From: Solirubrobacterales bacterium
GTDB lineage: Bacteria > Actinomycetota > Thermoleophilia > Solirubrobacterales > Solirubrobacteraceae
Assembly: GCA_019240015.1 (NCBI GenBank)
Contig: JAFAZB010000105.1
Span: forward strand, 1 to 10,812
DNA length: 10,812 nt
Direction: 5' to 3'
Shown here: positions 1 through 6,360 of the stretch, piece after piece
Position numbering within the stretch: the first letter of the stretch is position 1
Layout: each line of letters opens with the position of its first letter
Notes under the pieces: model-generated
The model's input: the letters and a program-made list of their open reading frames with translations, nothing else
Told to the model about the DNA's origin: nothing
Database searches by the model: none
Program-made: the position numbers and the translations under genes

Positions 1-752
1 TTGTACACCGCGTCGAAGCGCAGCAGCGTAGTGAACAGGCGCCAGTCGGACTCCAGCGGCGTGCTTCCGAACAGGAAGCGCCTGTCAGCCAGCCGCCGAT
101 CGAGTGCGTCCAGCGCCGCGAACAGCGATCCCACCTCGCGTTCATAGACCTCCTGCCTCGTCGCGAACCCAGCCTTGTAGACGGCATCGTTGACGTGCTC
201 GTAGATGTACTTGTTGAGCGCGCCGATCTCGGCGCGGTGCGGCTCCGGATACAGGGTCACCGGATGGCGGGCGAGCGGCGCGAACACCGTCGAGAGCATC
301 CGCAGGACGTCGGCCGACTCGTTTGAGACGATCACGCGCCGCTCGCTGTCCCACAGCACCGGGACGCTGACCCGGTCCCGGTAGCCGGGCTCGGTGGCGG
401 TGTACGCCTCGCGCAGGAACCTGAACCCGTTGAGGGGATCCGAATAGCCGTCGCCGCCAAACGCCCAACCGCGTGCGTCGCGGAACGGGTGCAGGAACGA
501 CACTCCGATCGCGTCCTCGAGCCCCATCAGCACGCGCCCGATCAGCGTGCGGTGCGCCCAGGGACACGCGCGCGCCGCGTACAGGTGATAGCGGCCGGCG
601 GCGAGCGGGAACTCCGCTCCCGGGTCCTCTGAGACCCAGCGGCGAAACCGGCTCGGCTGCCGCTTGAACGAGCCGTCGCCGTCGCGCTGGCGTCCACGTG
701 CCGGCGCGCGCTGCTCGCGAGCGGCGGAATTCGTGCGCGAACGCCCCTTCAT
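1..752 (-). CDS. Glutathionyl-hydroquinone reductase-like protein (Xi-class GST fold), 3'-truncated
   Basis: The family (E. coli YqjG, yeast ECM4) reduces thiol-conjugated hydroquinones in the cytosol using a catalytic Cys. Reading back from the ATG at 752-750 gives 250 residues before the window edge; the family is usually about 320-330 long, so roughly 70-80 C-terminal residues are missing. Visible motifs: the redox centre CPWAH with Cys63 (the same number as the catalytic Cys of E. coli YqjG), the thiol-binding VPVLWD (130-135), SNES (143-146), YKAGFA (192-197) and SDWRLFTT (235-242), in the family's order. An in-frame stop lies two codons upstream of the ATG, so this start is nearly forced. 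No Shine-Dalgarno is present, but a TATTCT hexamer sits about 7 bases upstream, suggesting a leaderless mRNA. It is divergent from the PEP mutase-like gene. Family assignment is firm. Which thiol it uses is unknown, since most actinobacteria make mycothiol rather than glutathione. Confidence 0.9.
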   Translation of the reverse strand, partial: MKGRSRTNSAAREQRAPARGRQRDGDGSFKRQPSRFRRWVSEDPGAEFPLAAGRYHLYAARACPWAHRTLIGRVLMGLEDAIGVSFLHPFRDARGWAFGGDGYSDPLNGFRFLREAYTATEPGYRDRVSVPVLWDSERRVIVSNESADVLRMLSTVFAPLARHPVTLYPEPHRAEIGALNKYIYEHVNDAVYKAGFATRQEVYEREVGSLFAALDALDRRLADRRFLFGSTPLESDWRLFTTLLRFDAVY

Positions 753-759
753 ATCTCAG

Positions 760-765
760 AGAATA
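760..765 (-). promoter_or_regulatory. Candidate -10 element for the GHR-like gene (leaderless)
   Basis: On the minus strand the hexamer reads TATTCT, fitting the actinobacterial TANNNT -10 pattern. It ends 7 bases before the ATG at 752, so initiation at the usual distance would fall at or next to the start codon. That would make a leaderless transcript, consistent with the absence of a ribosome binding site. No convincing -35 element is visible at 17-18 bases spacing. Confidence 0.35.
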
Positions 766-789
766 GGCGCCGAGCTCGCTCGCGATCCA

Positions 790-804
790 CCACCGCGGCG
801 GTGG
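790..804. promoter_or_regulatory. 15-bp dyad in the divergent control region, possible operator
   Basis: Perfect inverted repeat CCACCGC-G-GCGGTGG (7+1+7) lying between two divergent genes. For the minus-strand gene it would fall around -37 to -51 relative to the start inferred from the TATTCT hexamer, and it ends 21 bases before the plus-strand ATG. Such a position suits binding by a dimeric regulator, but no regulator gene is adjacent and short GC-rich dyads also arise by chance. Confidence 0.3.
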
Positions 805-806
805 CT

Positions 807-823
807 ATAGCCTGCCGGGCTAT
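807..823 (+). promoter_or_regulatory. Stem-loop just upstream of the PEP mutase-like start
   Basis: ATAGCC, a 5-base loop, then GGCTAT form a 6-bp stem ending two bases before the ATG at 826. It occupies the place where a ribosome binding site would be, and none is recognisable there. The overlapping octamer GCTATAGC (804-811) is itself palindromic. It may be a second operator half, part of the promoter (TATAGC resembles a -10), or an RNA hairpin acting on translation. The sequence alone does not decide. Confidence 0.3.
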
Positions 824-825
824 CG

Positions 826-1641
826 ATGAGCGAGCAAGCCGAGCGCGCGAGCCGCTTTCTCTCCCTGCACCGGCCCGGCCGACCGCTGCTGCTCCCCAAT
901 CCCTGGGATGCAGGCTCCGCGAAGCTGCTGGAGTCGCTCGGATTCGAGGCGCTGGCGACAACCAGCAGCGGCTTCGCGGCCACGCTGGGGCGACTCGACG
1001 GTTCGGTGAACAGAGATGAGGTCCTCGCGCACTCGGCCGCGATCGTCGCCGCCAGCGGGCTGCCGGTCTCCGCCGATCTGGAGAACGGCTTCGCGGATCG
1101 GCCCGAGGGCGTTGCGGAGGCCGTCAAGGGCGCGCTGGCCGCCGGCCTCGCCGGATGCTCGATCGAGGATTACACCGGACGTTCGGAGGAGCCGATCTAC
1201 GAGCTGGCCGCCGCGCGGGAGCGAGTCGCCGCCGCCGCCGAGGCCGCCCACGCCGGCCCCACCCGGCTGGTGCTGACCGGCCGGGCCGAGAACTATCTGC
1301 ACGGCCGGCCCGAGCTGGTCGACACGATCACCCGTCTTCAGGCCTATCAGGAGGCCGGCGCCGATGTGCTCTATGCCCCCGGGCTGACCGACGCGCGCGA
1401 GATCCGCGAGCTGGTCAACTCGGTGGACCGCCCGGTGAACATCCTGGCGCGTCCCCGCGGTCCGTCGGTGGCCGAGCTCGCGGAGCTGGGGGTCAGTCGC
1501 GTCTCGGTCGGTGGCGCGTTCGCGTTCGCGGCGCTCGGCGCGCTGGTCGCCGCCGCCCAAGAGCTGCGCGAGCGGGGAACCTATGGGTTCGCGGATCAGG
1601 CCCGGCTAGGGCTCGACGCCGTACGCAAAGCATTTGCGTAG
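826..1641 (+). CDS. Isocitrate lyase/PEP mutase family protein
   Basis: A 271-residue single-domain (beta/alpha)8 protein of the PEP mutase superfamily, whose members make or break C-C or P-C bonds of 2-oxo acids (PEP mutase, oxaloacetate decarboxylase, methylisocitrate lyase). Visible landmarks: RPLLLPNPWDAGSA near the N-terminus, TTSSGFAATLGRLDG (substrate loop), the metal-binding strand SADLENG (Asp84, Glu86), SIEDYTG (Glu114, Asp115), LTGRAENY, and a C-terminal NILARPRGPSV segment. The KKCGH motif of true isocitrate lyase is absent, so this is not glyoxylate-shunt AceA. The ATG at 826 places the first conserved block (RFLSLHRPGRPLLLPN) about 14 residues in, as is usual. A stem-loop directly precedes the ATG. 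The gene is monocistronic and convergent with the M23-like gene, 30 bases away. The fold and family are clear; the substrate cannot be read from the sequence. Confidence 0.88.
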   Translation: MSEQAERASRFLSLHRPGRPLLLPNPWDAGSAKLLESLGFEALATTSSGFAATLGRLDGSVNRDEVLAHSAAIVAASGLPVSADLENGFADRPEGVAEAVKGALAAGLAGCSIEDYTGRSEEPIYELAAARERVAAAAEAAHAGPTRLVLTGRAENYLHGRPELVDTITRLQAYQEAGADVLYAPGLTDAREIRELVNSVDRPVNILARPRGPSVAELAELGVSRVSVGGAFAFAALGALVAAAQELRERGTYGFADQARLGLDAVRKAFA

Positions 1642-1647
1642 ATACCG

Positions 1648-1664
1648 GCACCCCGCAGCGGTGC
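1648..1664. terminator. Weak hairpin in a convergent junction
   Basis: GCACC, a 7-base loop and GGTGC form a short inverted repeat within the 30 bases between the stop codons of the PEP mutase-like gene (1641) and the M23-like gene (1672). Its position suits a bidirectional terminator, but the stem is only 5 bp and no T-tract follows on either strand. Confidence 0.22.
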
Positions 1665-1671
1665 GAGCCCC

Positions 1672-2406
1672 TCAATGACCCCCGGCCGCGTAGTACAGGC
1701 GGTCGAGCAGGCTCATCATCGCCGGCGAGGTCTGGCCGTTGCCCGGACAGCAGGTGGGGCCGTTGATGGCGCTGATCCCGATCTCCAGATGCGGCCCCGT
1801 GGACATGCCTACGACCCCGCATCCGACCTCGGCGATCGGCTCGCCCGATTGCACCACCGAGCCCACCGGCACGAGCGCCGGGAGCGCGTGACCGTAGTAG
1901 ATGTAGCGGCCGTTGAGCGGGCCGCCGCTGACCCGTAGGACGGGGGCCGCCGGGCCGAAGCCGGAGATCCCCTCCTGCACGATCACCCCGTCGGTGACCG
2001 CGACTTCGACCGCCGCCGCGCCACAGGCGGCACCCTTGGTCGAAATGTCGACCCCCTGGTCGGGAGACCAGGTACTCGGAGGATTGACGATCGAAAGCGG
2101 CTGGATCGGGAACACGAACCCCTGCCCCGGGCTCAGCGAATTGAGCTCCTGCACGATCTTCAGCTCGCGTCGCACTTCGGCGAGCGACACGGCGTGGGCG
2201 TTCGGGTCGCCGATCGGGGTTCCGCCTGAGTCGGCGACCGGCTGGTCGCCGACCGCCGGCTCGACTACCTGGGGATGGGACCTCAACCCGAGCGCCGCGA
2301 TCGCGGACCCGCCGCCGCCCGAGCCGCCGCTGCTCGAGCCGCAGCCCGCGACCCCCGCGGCGATCGCGACTGCGACGATCCAGGCCGCGCGGATTGCGGA
2401 TCGCAT
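1672..2406 (-). CDS. M23 (LytM-like) peptidase-family lipoprotein with altered metal ligands
   Basis: A 244-residue protein. It starts with a basic N-terminus and hydrophobic stretch ending in a lipobox VAGC (Cys22), then a Ser/Gly linker (23-34), so it is predicted to be an outer-surface lipoprotein. From about residue 97 it follows the M23 peptidoglycan endopeptidase fold: GFVFPIQP, GVDIST, VAVTDGVI, RYIYYGHA (His173), VGSVVQSGEPIAEVG, then STGPHLEIG. The catalytic set is unusual. The first zinc-binding His of the HxxxD motif is Asp116 (DQGVD, Asp120 kept), and the HxH motif reads H206-L-E208. This may therefore be a non-enzymatic wall-binding or activator protein, as known for EnvC-type M23 domains, or it may bind another metal. 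Four further Cys (128, 196, 219, 220) could form disulfides. The ATG at 2406 is the only start after an in-frame stop. It lies 19 bases downstream of gpgS, with no clear ribosome binding site. Fold confident, activity uncertain. Confidence 0.82.
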   Translation of the reverse strand: MRSAIRAAWIVAVAIAAGVAGCGSSSGGSGGGGSAIAALGLRSHPQVVEPAVGDQPVADSGGTPIGDPNAHAVSLAEVRRELKIVQELNSLSPGQGFVFPIQPLSIVNPPSTWSPDQGVDISTKGAACGAAAVEVAVTDGVIVQEGISGFGPAAPVLRVSGGPLNGRYIYYGHALPALVPVGSVVQSGEPIAEVGCGVVGMSTGPHLEIGISAINGPTCCPGNGQTSPAMMSLLDRLYYAAGGH

Positions 2407-2425
2407 GCGGTCAGTTCAGCACTTT

Positions 2426-3349
2426 TCAGGCCGCCACACGCAGCTTCGCGAGCGGCGGGCGCTCCACCGGATCGGCGGCCACGACACGCGGTCCGCCGTC
2501 GCTCGGCGTGACGAAGGCGGGCGGAAGGGGGCCGGTCAAGCGCCCCTCCCGCTCCAGGCGCGACGCGAGCGCCCGCAGAACCTCGAACGCCATCGGCCCC
2601 AGCTCCTGGAGCGGCCGGTGCGCGTTCTGGCGCACGTCGAGATCGACCTGCGCGATCGCGTCGAGCCCCGCCTCGTGGTAGGCGTCGAGCAGCAGCGCGA
2701 TGTCGACCCCGTAGCCGGTCACGAACGGCAGCCGCTCGAGTAGCTCACGGCTGGCGGCGACCTCGCCCGCCAGCGGCTGCTGCACCGCGGCGAGCTCTGG
2801 ATAGAACAGATTCAGCAGCGGGCGCGCGGTCAGCTCGGTGACGCGACCGCCGCCGTCGGGGAGCGTCAAGGCGCCGATGCGGAAGGGGCGGCGGTAGAAC
2901 CCCTTCACGAACGAGATTCCCGACTCGCACAGCAGCGGGCCCAGCAGCCCGCATGCAAAATGGGCGCCGAAGCGCTCCGAGTCCGCGTCGAGGAAGCAGA
3001 TCACATCGCCGGTGAGCACGTGCAGTGCGCGCCACATCGCATCGCCCTTGCCCAGCACCGGGCCCAGCTCCGGCAGCAGCGCCTCCTGTTCGTGGACCTC
3101 GACCCCGAGCCCGCCTGCGATCTCCGCGGTGCCGTCGCTGGAGCGGTCGACGACCACGATCTGATCAACCGCGCCGCACTCCCGCAGCGGGATCAACCGC
3201 TGAAGGATCGTCCCGATCGTGCGCGCTTCGTCGCGTGCGGGCAGGCACACCGAGACGCTGCGCTGGCGCTCCGCTGCCAGCCGCGCGGGGGGATAGGCGT
3301 TGTGGGCGAACGTATTGCTGCGCTGCCAGGAGACGGCCCGAATCGACAT
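2426..3349 (-). CDS. gpgS: Glucosyl-3-phosphoglycerate synthase (GT81)
   Basis: Transfers glucose from an NDP-glucose to 3-phosphoglycerate in the cytosol. This is the first step to glucosylglycerate, a compatible solute, and to methylglucose lipopolysaccharides in actinobacteria. The 307 residues match mycobacterial GpgS, as I remember it, in order: a GT-A start VSVCLPARDEARTIG (31-46), VVVDRSSDGT, LGKGDAMWRA (99-108), the metal/nucleotide DxD as DAD (121-123), VKGFYRRPF, the phosphoglycerate-binding GGGRVTELTARP (166-177), GYGVDI (212-217), His244 and the end VERPPL. The open frame extends 34 codons upstream, but only the ATG at 3349 gives the normal N-terminus; the extension is Gly/Arg-rich and overlaps the permease gene. 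A GC hairpin separates it from the permease; M23 follows after 19 bases. No ribosome binding site is visible. The partner phosphatase (GpgP) is not in the window. Mannosylglycerate-type synthases are a less likely alternative. Confidence 0.87.
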   Translation of the reverse strand: MSIRAVSWQRSNTFAHNAYPPARLAAERQRSVSVCLPARDEARTIGTILQRLIPLRECGAVDQIVVVDRSSDGTAEIAGGLGVEVHEQEALLPELGPVLGKGDAMWRALHVLTGDVICFLDADSERFGAHFACGLLGPLLCESGISFVKGFYRRPFRIGALTLPDGGGRVTELTARPLLNLFYPELAAVQQPLAGEVAASRELLERLPFVTGYGVDIALLLDAYHEAGLDAIAQVDLDVRQNAHRPLQELGPMAFEVLRALASRLEREGRLTGPLPPAFVTPSDGGPRVVAADPVERPPLAKLRVAA

Positions 3350-3365
3350 TTCACAGAGAGGATGG

Positions 3366-3385
3366 CAGCCCGACCCGGCGGGCTG
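3366..3385 (-). terminator. GC stem-loop after the ABC permease, before gpgS
   Basis: CAGCCCG, a 6-base loop and CGGGCTG form a perfect 7-bp stem starting two bases beyond the permease TAG and ending 16 bases before the gpgS ATG on the minus strand. The following bases are only loosely pyrimidine-rich (CCTCTCT), so it is not a classical intrinsic terminator. It could attenuate read-through or protect the upstream mRNA end. Confidence 0.35.
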
Positions 3386-3387
3386 AC

Positions 3388-4137
3388 CTAGGATCGCCGC
3401 TGCTCCCAGCTGAAGCCGCGCACCGCGAGCGCGACCCCGAGCACCGCCCACGCCGCGATCACCCCAAGCGCGCTGACGTTAGTGGCGATCGAGGTTCCCT
3501 TGACCATCGCCCCCGACAGCCCGTCGATCAGGTGCTTGAGCGGCAGCGCCTGCGCGATCCCCTTGATGAACCCCGGCGCGCGCGCCGCGTCGTAGAACAC
3601 GCCGGAGATGAAGATCACCGGCAGGAACACCGCGTTTACGTAGGCCGGGGCAGAGTCGAAATTGGGGATCGCGTGCGAGAAGGCCACCCCCAGTGAGGCG
3701 AAGCACACCACGCCGGCGGCGACGAACAGCAGCAGCTCGCCCCAGTCTCGGGGCCAGCCGGTGCCGAAGAACAGCCGCCCGGCGACGGTGATGATCGCGA
3801 TCTGCAGCGCCGTGTTGGTGATCGCGTTGCCCGCGATCCCGGCCAGGTAGGAGATGCCGGGCATCGGGGTGCCCCGGATCCGTTTGAGCACCCCCTGCTC
3901 GCGCAGGAAGGTCATGTTGAAGGCGAGCGCCGTGAACGTCGTCGACATCACGCTCATCCCGGCGATTCCCGGCACGATCACGTTCAGATCGTGTTGGTTG
4001 CCGTGCAGGATCGCCCCGAAGAACGCCAGGAACAACAGCGGCAGCAGGAAGTTGAAGAACGCCGCACTGGGATTGCGCCAGAACAGCTTGCGCTCGAGCC
4101 GGTACTGACGCCAAGCCATCGCCGCGGTGTCAGCCAC
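3388..4137 (-). CDS. ABC-2 type transporter permease
   Basis: A 249-residue integral membrane protein, the channel half of an ABC-2 exporter with the ATPase encoded just upstream. After a short cytoplasmic N-terminus (WRQYRLERKLFWRNP, the usual entry helix) I count six hydrophobic spans, at about 28-45, 53-74, 96-121, 134-156, 166-182 and 220-240. The loop LREQGVLKRIRGTPMP (78-93), which contacts the ATPase, and the FISGVFY segment near span 5 are typical of ABC2_membrane proteins such as DrrB/NodJ. The start is GTG at 4137, overlapping the ATPase stop by 8 bases. A good AAGGAG sits 7 bases upstream of it, which favours this over the internal ATG at 4119. The substrate is unknown; relatives export drugs, glycolipids or polysaccharides. 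Confidence 0.88.
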   Translation of the reverse strand: MADTAAMAWRQYRLERKLFWRNPSAAFFNFLLPLLFLAFFGAILHGNQHDLNVIVPGIAGMSVMSTTFTALAFNMTFLREQGVLKRIRGTPMPGISYLAGIAGNAITNTALQIAIITVAGRLFFGTGWPRDWGELLLFVAAGVVCFASLGVAFSHAIPNFDSAPAYVNAVFLPVIFISGVFYDAARAPGFIKGIAQALPLKHLIDGLSGAMVKGTSIATNVSALGVIAAWAVLGVALAVRGFSWEQRRS

Positions 4138-5008
4138 CGGCTGGCTCCTTGGAGGTCAGCTCCAGATAGACGTCCTCGAGCGTGGGACGGGTGACGCTCA
4201 GCCCCTCGAGACGCTCGCCGCGGGCCAGCGCGGCGCCGGTCAGCTCGTGCAGCAGTGTGGTCGGGTCGTCGGTCTGACGCTCGTTCACGCTGCCGTCGCC
4301 GTTGCGGTACGCGACCCGGTAGCGAGCCGGGCCGCCGTCAGCGCCGAGCTCCTGCGGGGCACCCTCGATCAGGATCCGGCCGTCCTTGATGATCGCCACG
4401 CGATCGGCGAGCGCCTGGGCTTCGTCGAGGTAGTGGGTGGTCAGCAGGACCGTCTTGCCGAGCTGCTTGAGCGAGCGGATCGTGTCCCAGGCGTTGCGCC
4501 GTGCCGCGGGGTCAAAGCCCGTCGTCGGCTCGTCGAGGAAGATCAGCTCGGGGTCGCCCACCAGCGCGAGCGCCAGGTCGAGCCTGCGCAGCTGCCCGCC
4601 CGACAGCGTGCGCGCCAGGGCGTCCTCTTTGCCCGCCAGCCCGGTCAGCTCGACCACCTCGTCGACGTCGCGGGGGTGGGGGTACATGGCCCCGAAGTGG
4701 GCGACGGCCTCGCGGACGCGAATGTGCCGGTAAAGGCCGGTGCTCTGGAGCACGATCCCGACCCTGGCGCGCAGCGCACGGGAGCGTCCACCGGGGTCGA
4801 AGCCCAGCACGCTGACGGTTCCCTCGCTGCGCGCACGGTACCCCTCGAGGATCTCCACGGTCGTGGTCTTGCCGGCCCCGTTCGGTCCCAGCAACCCGAA
4901 CACCTCGCCGCGGCGCACCTCGAAGTCGATCCCACGGACAGCTTCGAACTCGCCGTAGGACTTGCGCAGGCCGTGTACTTCGATCGCGCACTCGGGCACG
5001 CACCGCAT
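4130..5008 (-). CDS. ABC-2 type transporter ATP-binding protein
   Basis: The nucleotide-binding subunit of an exporter, working at the inner membrane face with the overlapping permease. From the ATG at 5008 it has 292 residues: Walker A GPNGAGKTT (41-49), Q-loop Gln88, signature LSGGQ (135-139), Walker B LIFLDEP (155-161, catalytic Glu160), D-loop FDP, and switch His192 (TTH). A C-terminal domain (about 215-285) ends in SVTRPTLEDVYLELT, as in DrrA/CcmA-type ATPases. All catalytic residues are present. A GTG ten codons upstream (5038) would give 302 residues; I prefer the ATG because it puts the first beta strand (CAIEVHGLRKSYG) at the normal distance and leaves room for a promoter facing the MFS gene. 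Neither start has a clear ribosome binding site. First gene of the cluster running to 1672. Confidence 0.92.
   Translation of the reverse strand: MRCVPECAIEVHGLRKSYGEFEAVRGIDFEVRRGEVFGLLGPNGAGKTTTVEILEGYRARSEGTVSVLGFDPGGRSRALRARVGIVLQSTGLYRHIRVREAVAHFGAMYPHPRDVDEVVELTGLAGKEDALARTLSGGQLRRLDLALALVGDPELIFLDEPTTGFDPAARRNAWDTIRSLKQLGKTVLLTTHYLDEAQALADRVAIIKDGRILIEGAPQELGADGGPARYRVAYRNGDGSVNERQTDDPTTLLHELTGAALARGERLEGLSVTRPTLEDVYLELTSKEPAGG
4145..4150 (-). promoter_or_regulatory. Ribosome binding site of the ABC permease
   Basis: AAGGAG on the minus strand, inside the last codons of the ATPase gene, 7 bases before the GTG at 4137. It fixes the permease start and indicates translational coupling to the ATPase. 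Confidence 0.7.
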
Positions 5009-5082
5009 GATGCCAGCAGGATTTGTTGCGCCGGGCACCGAATGCGCCGCGACCCGCCGCGGATGTGGAACGATCTGCTCTC
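5009..5082. promoter_or_regulatory. Divergent promoter region between the ABC ATPase and MFS genes
   Basis: These 74 bases must hold the promoters for both the ABC/gpgS cluster and the MFS-Ppx-HD operon, unless the longer ATPase start is used, which leaves 44. I could not pick a confident -35/-10 pair or a strong dyad on either strand. The placement is from gene layout only. Confidence 0.35.
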
Positions 5083-6357
5083 GTGAAACGGGTCCTCCGA
5101 CTCGCCGCGTACCGGCGCCTGCTCGCAGCGTATGTCCTGAACGAGCTGGCCTGGGCGGTCGGGACGCTCGCGCTGGCGGTGCTGGTGTACCGGCGGACCG
5201 GGAGCGCCGCCGGCACGGCAGCGTTCTTCCTCAGCTCGCAGTTCTTTCCCGCGCTGGTCTCTCCCGCGCTCGTCGCGAGGCTCGATCAGCGGCTCCCGCG
5301 GAGCGTGCTGCCGGCGCTCTATGGCGCGGAGGCGATCCTGTTCCTCGCGCTCGCTTGGGTCGCGGGCCGGTTCTCGCTCGCGCCGCTGCTCGCGCTGGTG
5401 GTGATCGACGGGATCATCGCGGTCACCGCGCGCGCGCTGGCCCGCGCGGCGAGCGTCGCCGTGATCACGCCCGCGGGGCTGCTGCGCGAGGGCAACGCGC
5501 TGACCAACATCTGCTTCGCGATCTGCTTCATGGGCGGTCCGGCGCTCGGAGGCGTGGTTGTCGCGACCGGCGGCACCTCGGCCGCGCTGCTCGCCAACAG
5601 CGGCCTGTTCGCGCTGATCGCGCTGAACTTGGTGAGCGCCCGCGGGCTCCCATCGGTCTCGCCGGAGCGGACGCCGGCGCGCGGCCGCCTGCGAGCCGCC
5701 ATCCGGCACGTCCGCAGCGACTCCCCGCTGCTCGCGTTGCTGATCGTCTACGGGGTCACGTTCGTGGTGTTCACGATCTCGATCCCAGTCGAGGTCGTGC
5801 TGGCCCAGCACTCGCTCCATGCGGGCGCTGGGGGCTACGGAGCGTTGCTGTCCGGATGGGGGGCCGGGGCGGTCGCGGGGAGTGCCGTGTACGCGCGCTG
5901 GCGGGGCCGCTCGGCCCGTTCGCTGATCTCGCTCAGCACCGTCGTGATCGGAATCGGGTTCCTGGTGATGGCCGTGGCCCCGACGTTGGCGGTGGCCGTC
6001 GCCGGGGCCGTCGCGGGAGGCGGGGGAAACGGAGTCCTCTCGATGGCGTCGCAAACTGCGGTCCAGGAGCGCACCCCGGAGCGCTGGATGGCGCTCGTGG
6101 TGAGCCTGAGCGAGTCGATCGCGCAAGCCGCGCCGGGGGGCGGGATCCTGCTCGGAGGAGCGATCGCGGCGCTGGCGGGACCCCGCGTAGCGCTAGGGAC
6201 CGCGGGCGCCGGCGGCTTGGCGATCGCCGTGCTCGCCTGGATCGTGCTGCGAGCGGCGCCTGCCAAGCTCGCCCCTTCCCGCGCTCGTCCTCGGATCCCG
6301 GAGGCGAGCAGCTGGAGCAGGAGACCCGCGATCCCGCCCCGCAAGACGCTCGCCTAG
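5083..6357 (+). CDS. MFS transporter, probable efflux type
   Basis: A 424-residue polytopic membrane protein with about twelve hydrophobic spans: six before and six after a basic central loop (ERTPARGRLRAAIRHVRSD). The N-terminus (RVLRLAAYRRLLAAY), a stretch carrying an N-E pair in span 1 (NELAWAVG), and the inter-span loop with a charged LDQRLPR are usual for the DHA3/MFS_3 group of drug or macrolide efflux proteins. The last 35 residues are a polar Pro/Arg-rich cytoplasmic tail. I chose GTG at 5083 because the preceding frame (from 5023) encodes a non-hydrophobic Arg/Pro-rich stretch that would overlap the divergent ATPase promoter. No strong ribosome binding site is seen. It is first in an operon; Ppx/GppA starts 3 bases after its stop. 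The substrate is unknown and the link to the following genes is not obvious. Confidence 0.83.
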   Translation: MKRVLRLAAYRRLLAAYVLNELAWAVGTLALAVLVYRRTGSAAGTAAFFLSSQFFPALVSPALVARLDQRLPRSVLPALYGAEAILFLALAWVAGRFSLAPLLALVVIDGIIAVTARALARAASVAVITPAGLLREGNALTNICFAICFMGGPALGGVVVATGGTSAALLANSGLFALIALNLVSARGLPSVSPERTPARGRLRAAIRHVRSDSPLLALLIVYGVTFVVFTISIPVEVVLAQHSLHAGAGGYGALLSGWGAGAVAGSAVYARWRGRSARSLISLSTVVIGIGFLVMAVAPTLAVAVAGAVAGGGGNGVLSMASQTAVQERTPERWMALVVSLSESIAQAAPGGGILLGGAIAALAGPRVALGTAGAGGLAIAVLAWIVLRAAPAKLAPSRARPRIPEASSWSRRPAIPPRKTLA

Positions 6358-6360
6358 CCC

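Noticed and set aside
142..567. Minus-strand open frame of 141 codons
   Set aside because: Out of frame with the GHR-like gene on the same strand, and Arg/Pro-rich without motifs.
1224..1252. GCC-repeat-like run within the PEP-mutase-like gene
   Set aside because: It encodes an ordinary Ala-rich helix with GC-biased codons and is not a repeat element.
820..1560. Minus-strand open frame of 246 codons opposite the PEP-mutase-like gene
   Set aside because: Composition is typical of antisense GC-rich frames (Gly/Arg/Gln/Asp), and the plus strand holds a clear enzyme.
826..1641. Classification as true isocitrate lyase (AceA)
   Set aside because: Too short, and it lacks the KKCGH motif. Only the superfamily assignment is supported.
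3350..3451. Upstream extension of gpgS by 34 codons
   Set aside because: It overlaps the end of the permease gene and encodes a Gly/Arg-rich stretch absent from the family.
4127..5086. Plus-strand open frame of 319 codons opposite the ABC ATPase
   Set aside because: It is antisense to a gene with complete ABC motifs, and its translation shows no domain.
4645..6126. Long minus-strand open frame of 493 codons opposite the MFS gene
   Set aside because: Its translation is low-complexity Arg/Gly/Asp/Gln-rich with no motif. It is the shadow expected where GC-rich codons suppress stops, and the plus strand encodes a clear MFS transporter there.
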